Assembly (NCBI RefSeq): GCF_020217185.1
Contig: NZ_JAIWNX010000280.1
Location: 1 to 17,417, forward strand
DNA: 17,417 bases
DNA from: Asticcacaulis sp.
Lineage (GTDB): Bacteria; Pseudomonadota; Alphaproteobacteria; Caulobacterales; Caulobacteraceae
Direction of reading: 5' to 3'
The notes beneath the pieces are model-generated. The model was not told where the DNA came from and ran no database searches. It saw nothing but the letters and a program-made list of their open reading frames with translations. Shown in pieces: positions 17,331 to 17,417 of this stretch (position 1 is its first letter; each line of letters starts with the position of its first letter). The translations under genes were made by a program, and so were the position numbers.

Positions 17331-17417
17331 GCCGTAGACTCATAACGCTCTGATCCAGATGCGAGAGGCTAAAATCTTGACAGCGGCAAGGAAGTTGAGG
17401 GGATTTTTGTCATACCG
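17331..17417 (-). mobile_element. End of an IS5-like insertion sequence (partial)
   Basis: The sequence from about 17331 (GCCGTAGACTCA) contains the 3' end of a transposase frame on the minus strand and presumably the element's terminal repeat. It abuts the CTAG (17327-17330) that closes the palindrome. The rest lies beyond the window, so the other terminus and the target duplication cannot be checked. Confidence 0.6.
17340..17417 (-). CDS. IS5-family transposase, C-terminal fragment (window edge)
   Basis: Read on the minus strand from 17417 the frame gives RYDKNPLNFLAAVKILASRI then WIRAL and a TGA stop at 17342-17340. An RYDK..xNFLAAV..ASxRIWLR tail is characteristic, from memory, of IS5-family (IS427-like) DDE transposases common in alphaproteobacteria. 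Only 25 residues are visible, so whether the gene is intact is unknown. It converges with the dehydrogenase gene. Confidence 0.65.
   Translation of the reverse strand, partial: RYDKNPLNFLAAVKILASRIWIRAL

Overview
The window looks like a chromosomal segment from a GC-rich alphaproteobacterium of the Caulobacteraceae, most likely Asticcacaulis or a close relative. This is an inference from recall, not a database result. The DnaA protein reads very like Caulobacter DnaA, with a divergent N-terminus and a well-kept AAA+ core and C-terminus. The order mutM - rpsT - dnaA - dnaN - recF - gyrB is a classic alphaproteobacterial replication neighbourhood. The dnaA and dnaN upstream regions carry GANTC (CcrM-type) sites and a perfect TTAA-N7-TTAA (CtrA-type) box.

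Layout. 1-1852: the 3' part of a class A penicillin-binding protein, cut by the left window edge. 1849-2061: a composite palindromic element and a terminator hairpin. 2223-3143: an aldo/keto reductase-like protein. 3280-4257: mutM (fpg), whose reading frame contains a 108-nt palindromic element. 4429-4695: rpsT. 4696-5334: the long dnaA upstream region. 5335-6768: dnaA. 6926-8047: dnaN. 8154-9278: recF. 9281-11728: gyrB. 11762-12166: a Nudix hydrolase. 12202-12247: a strong bidirectional terminator. 12294-13535 (minus): argG. 13735-15756 (minus): kup. 15757-16077: a divergent intergenic region holding two diverged copies of a ~75-nt palindromic repeat. 16078-17291: an overlapping pair, an Rrf2-family regulator and a short-chain dehydrogenase. 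17288-17330: another palindrome. 17331-17417: the end of an IS5-like insertion sequence on the minus strand.

How the genes fit together. The middle is informational housekeeping: replication initiation (DnaA), sliding clamp (DnaN), gap repair (RecF), DNA gyrase B, base-excision repair (MutM) and ribosomal protein S20. The flanks are cell-wall synthesis, arginine biosynthesis, potassium uptake and a small redox or stress-type regulator-enzyme pair.

The most striking content is a set of small palindromic repeats rather than a gene cluster. Three sequence families (CTAGAGCG/CTAGATC, CTAGTATCG and CTAGTGTCC, the last two mutually homologous) have long stems, and most begin and/or end with the rare tetranucleotide CTAG. 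One copy sits in frame inside mutM and adds 36 residues. A near-identical copy lies in opposite orientation about 1.6 kb upstream. Two copies near kup have diverged with compensating changes in both arms. Two genes take their TAG stop codon from the CTAG of such a palindrome, and an IS5-like element abuts the CTAG end of one. I saw no CRISPR array, tRNA, rRNA or phage genes.
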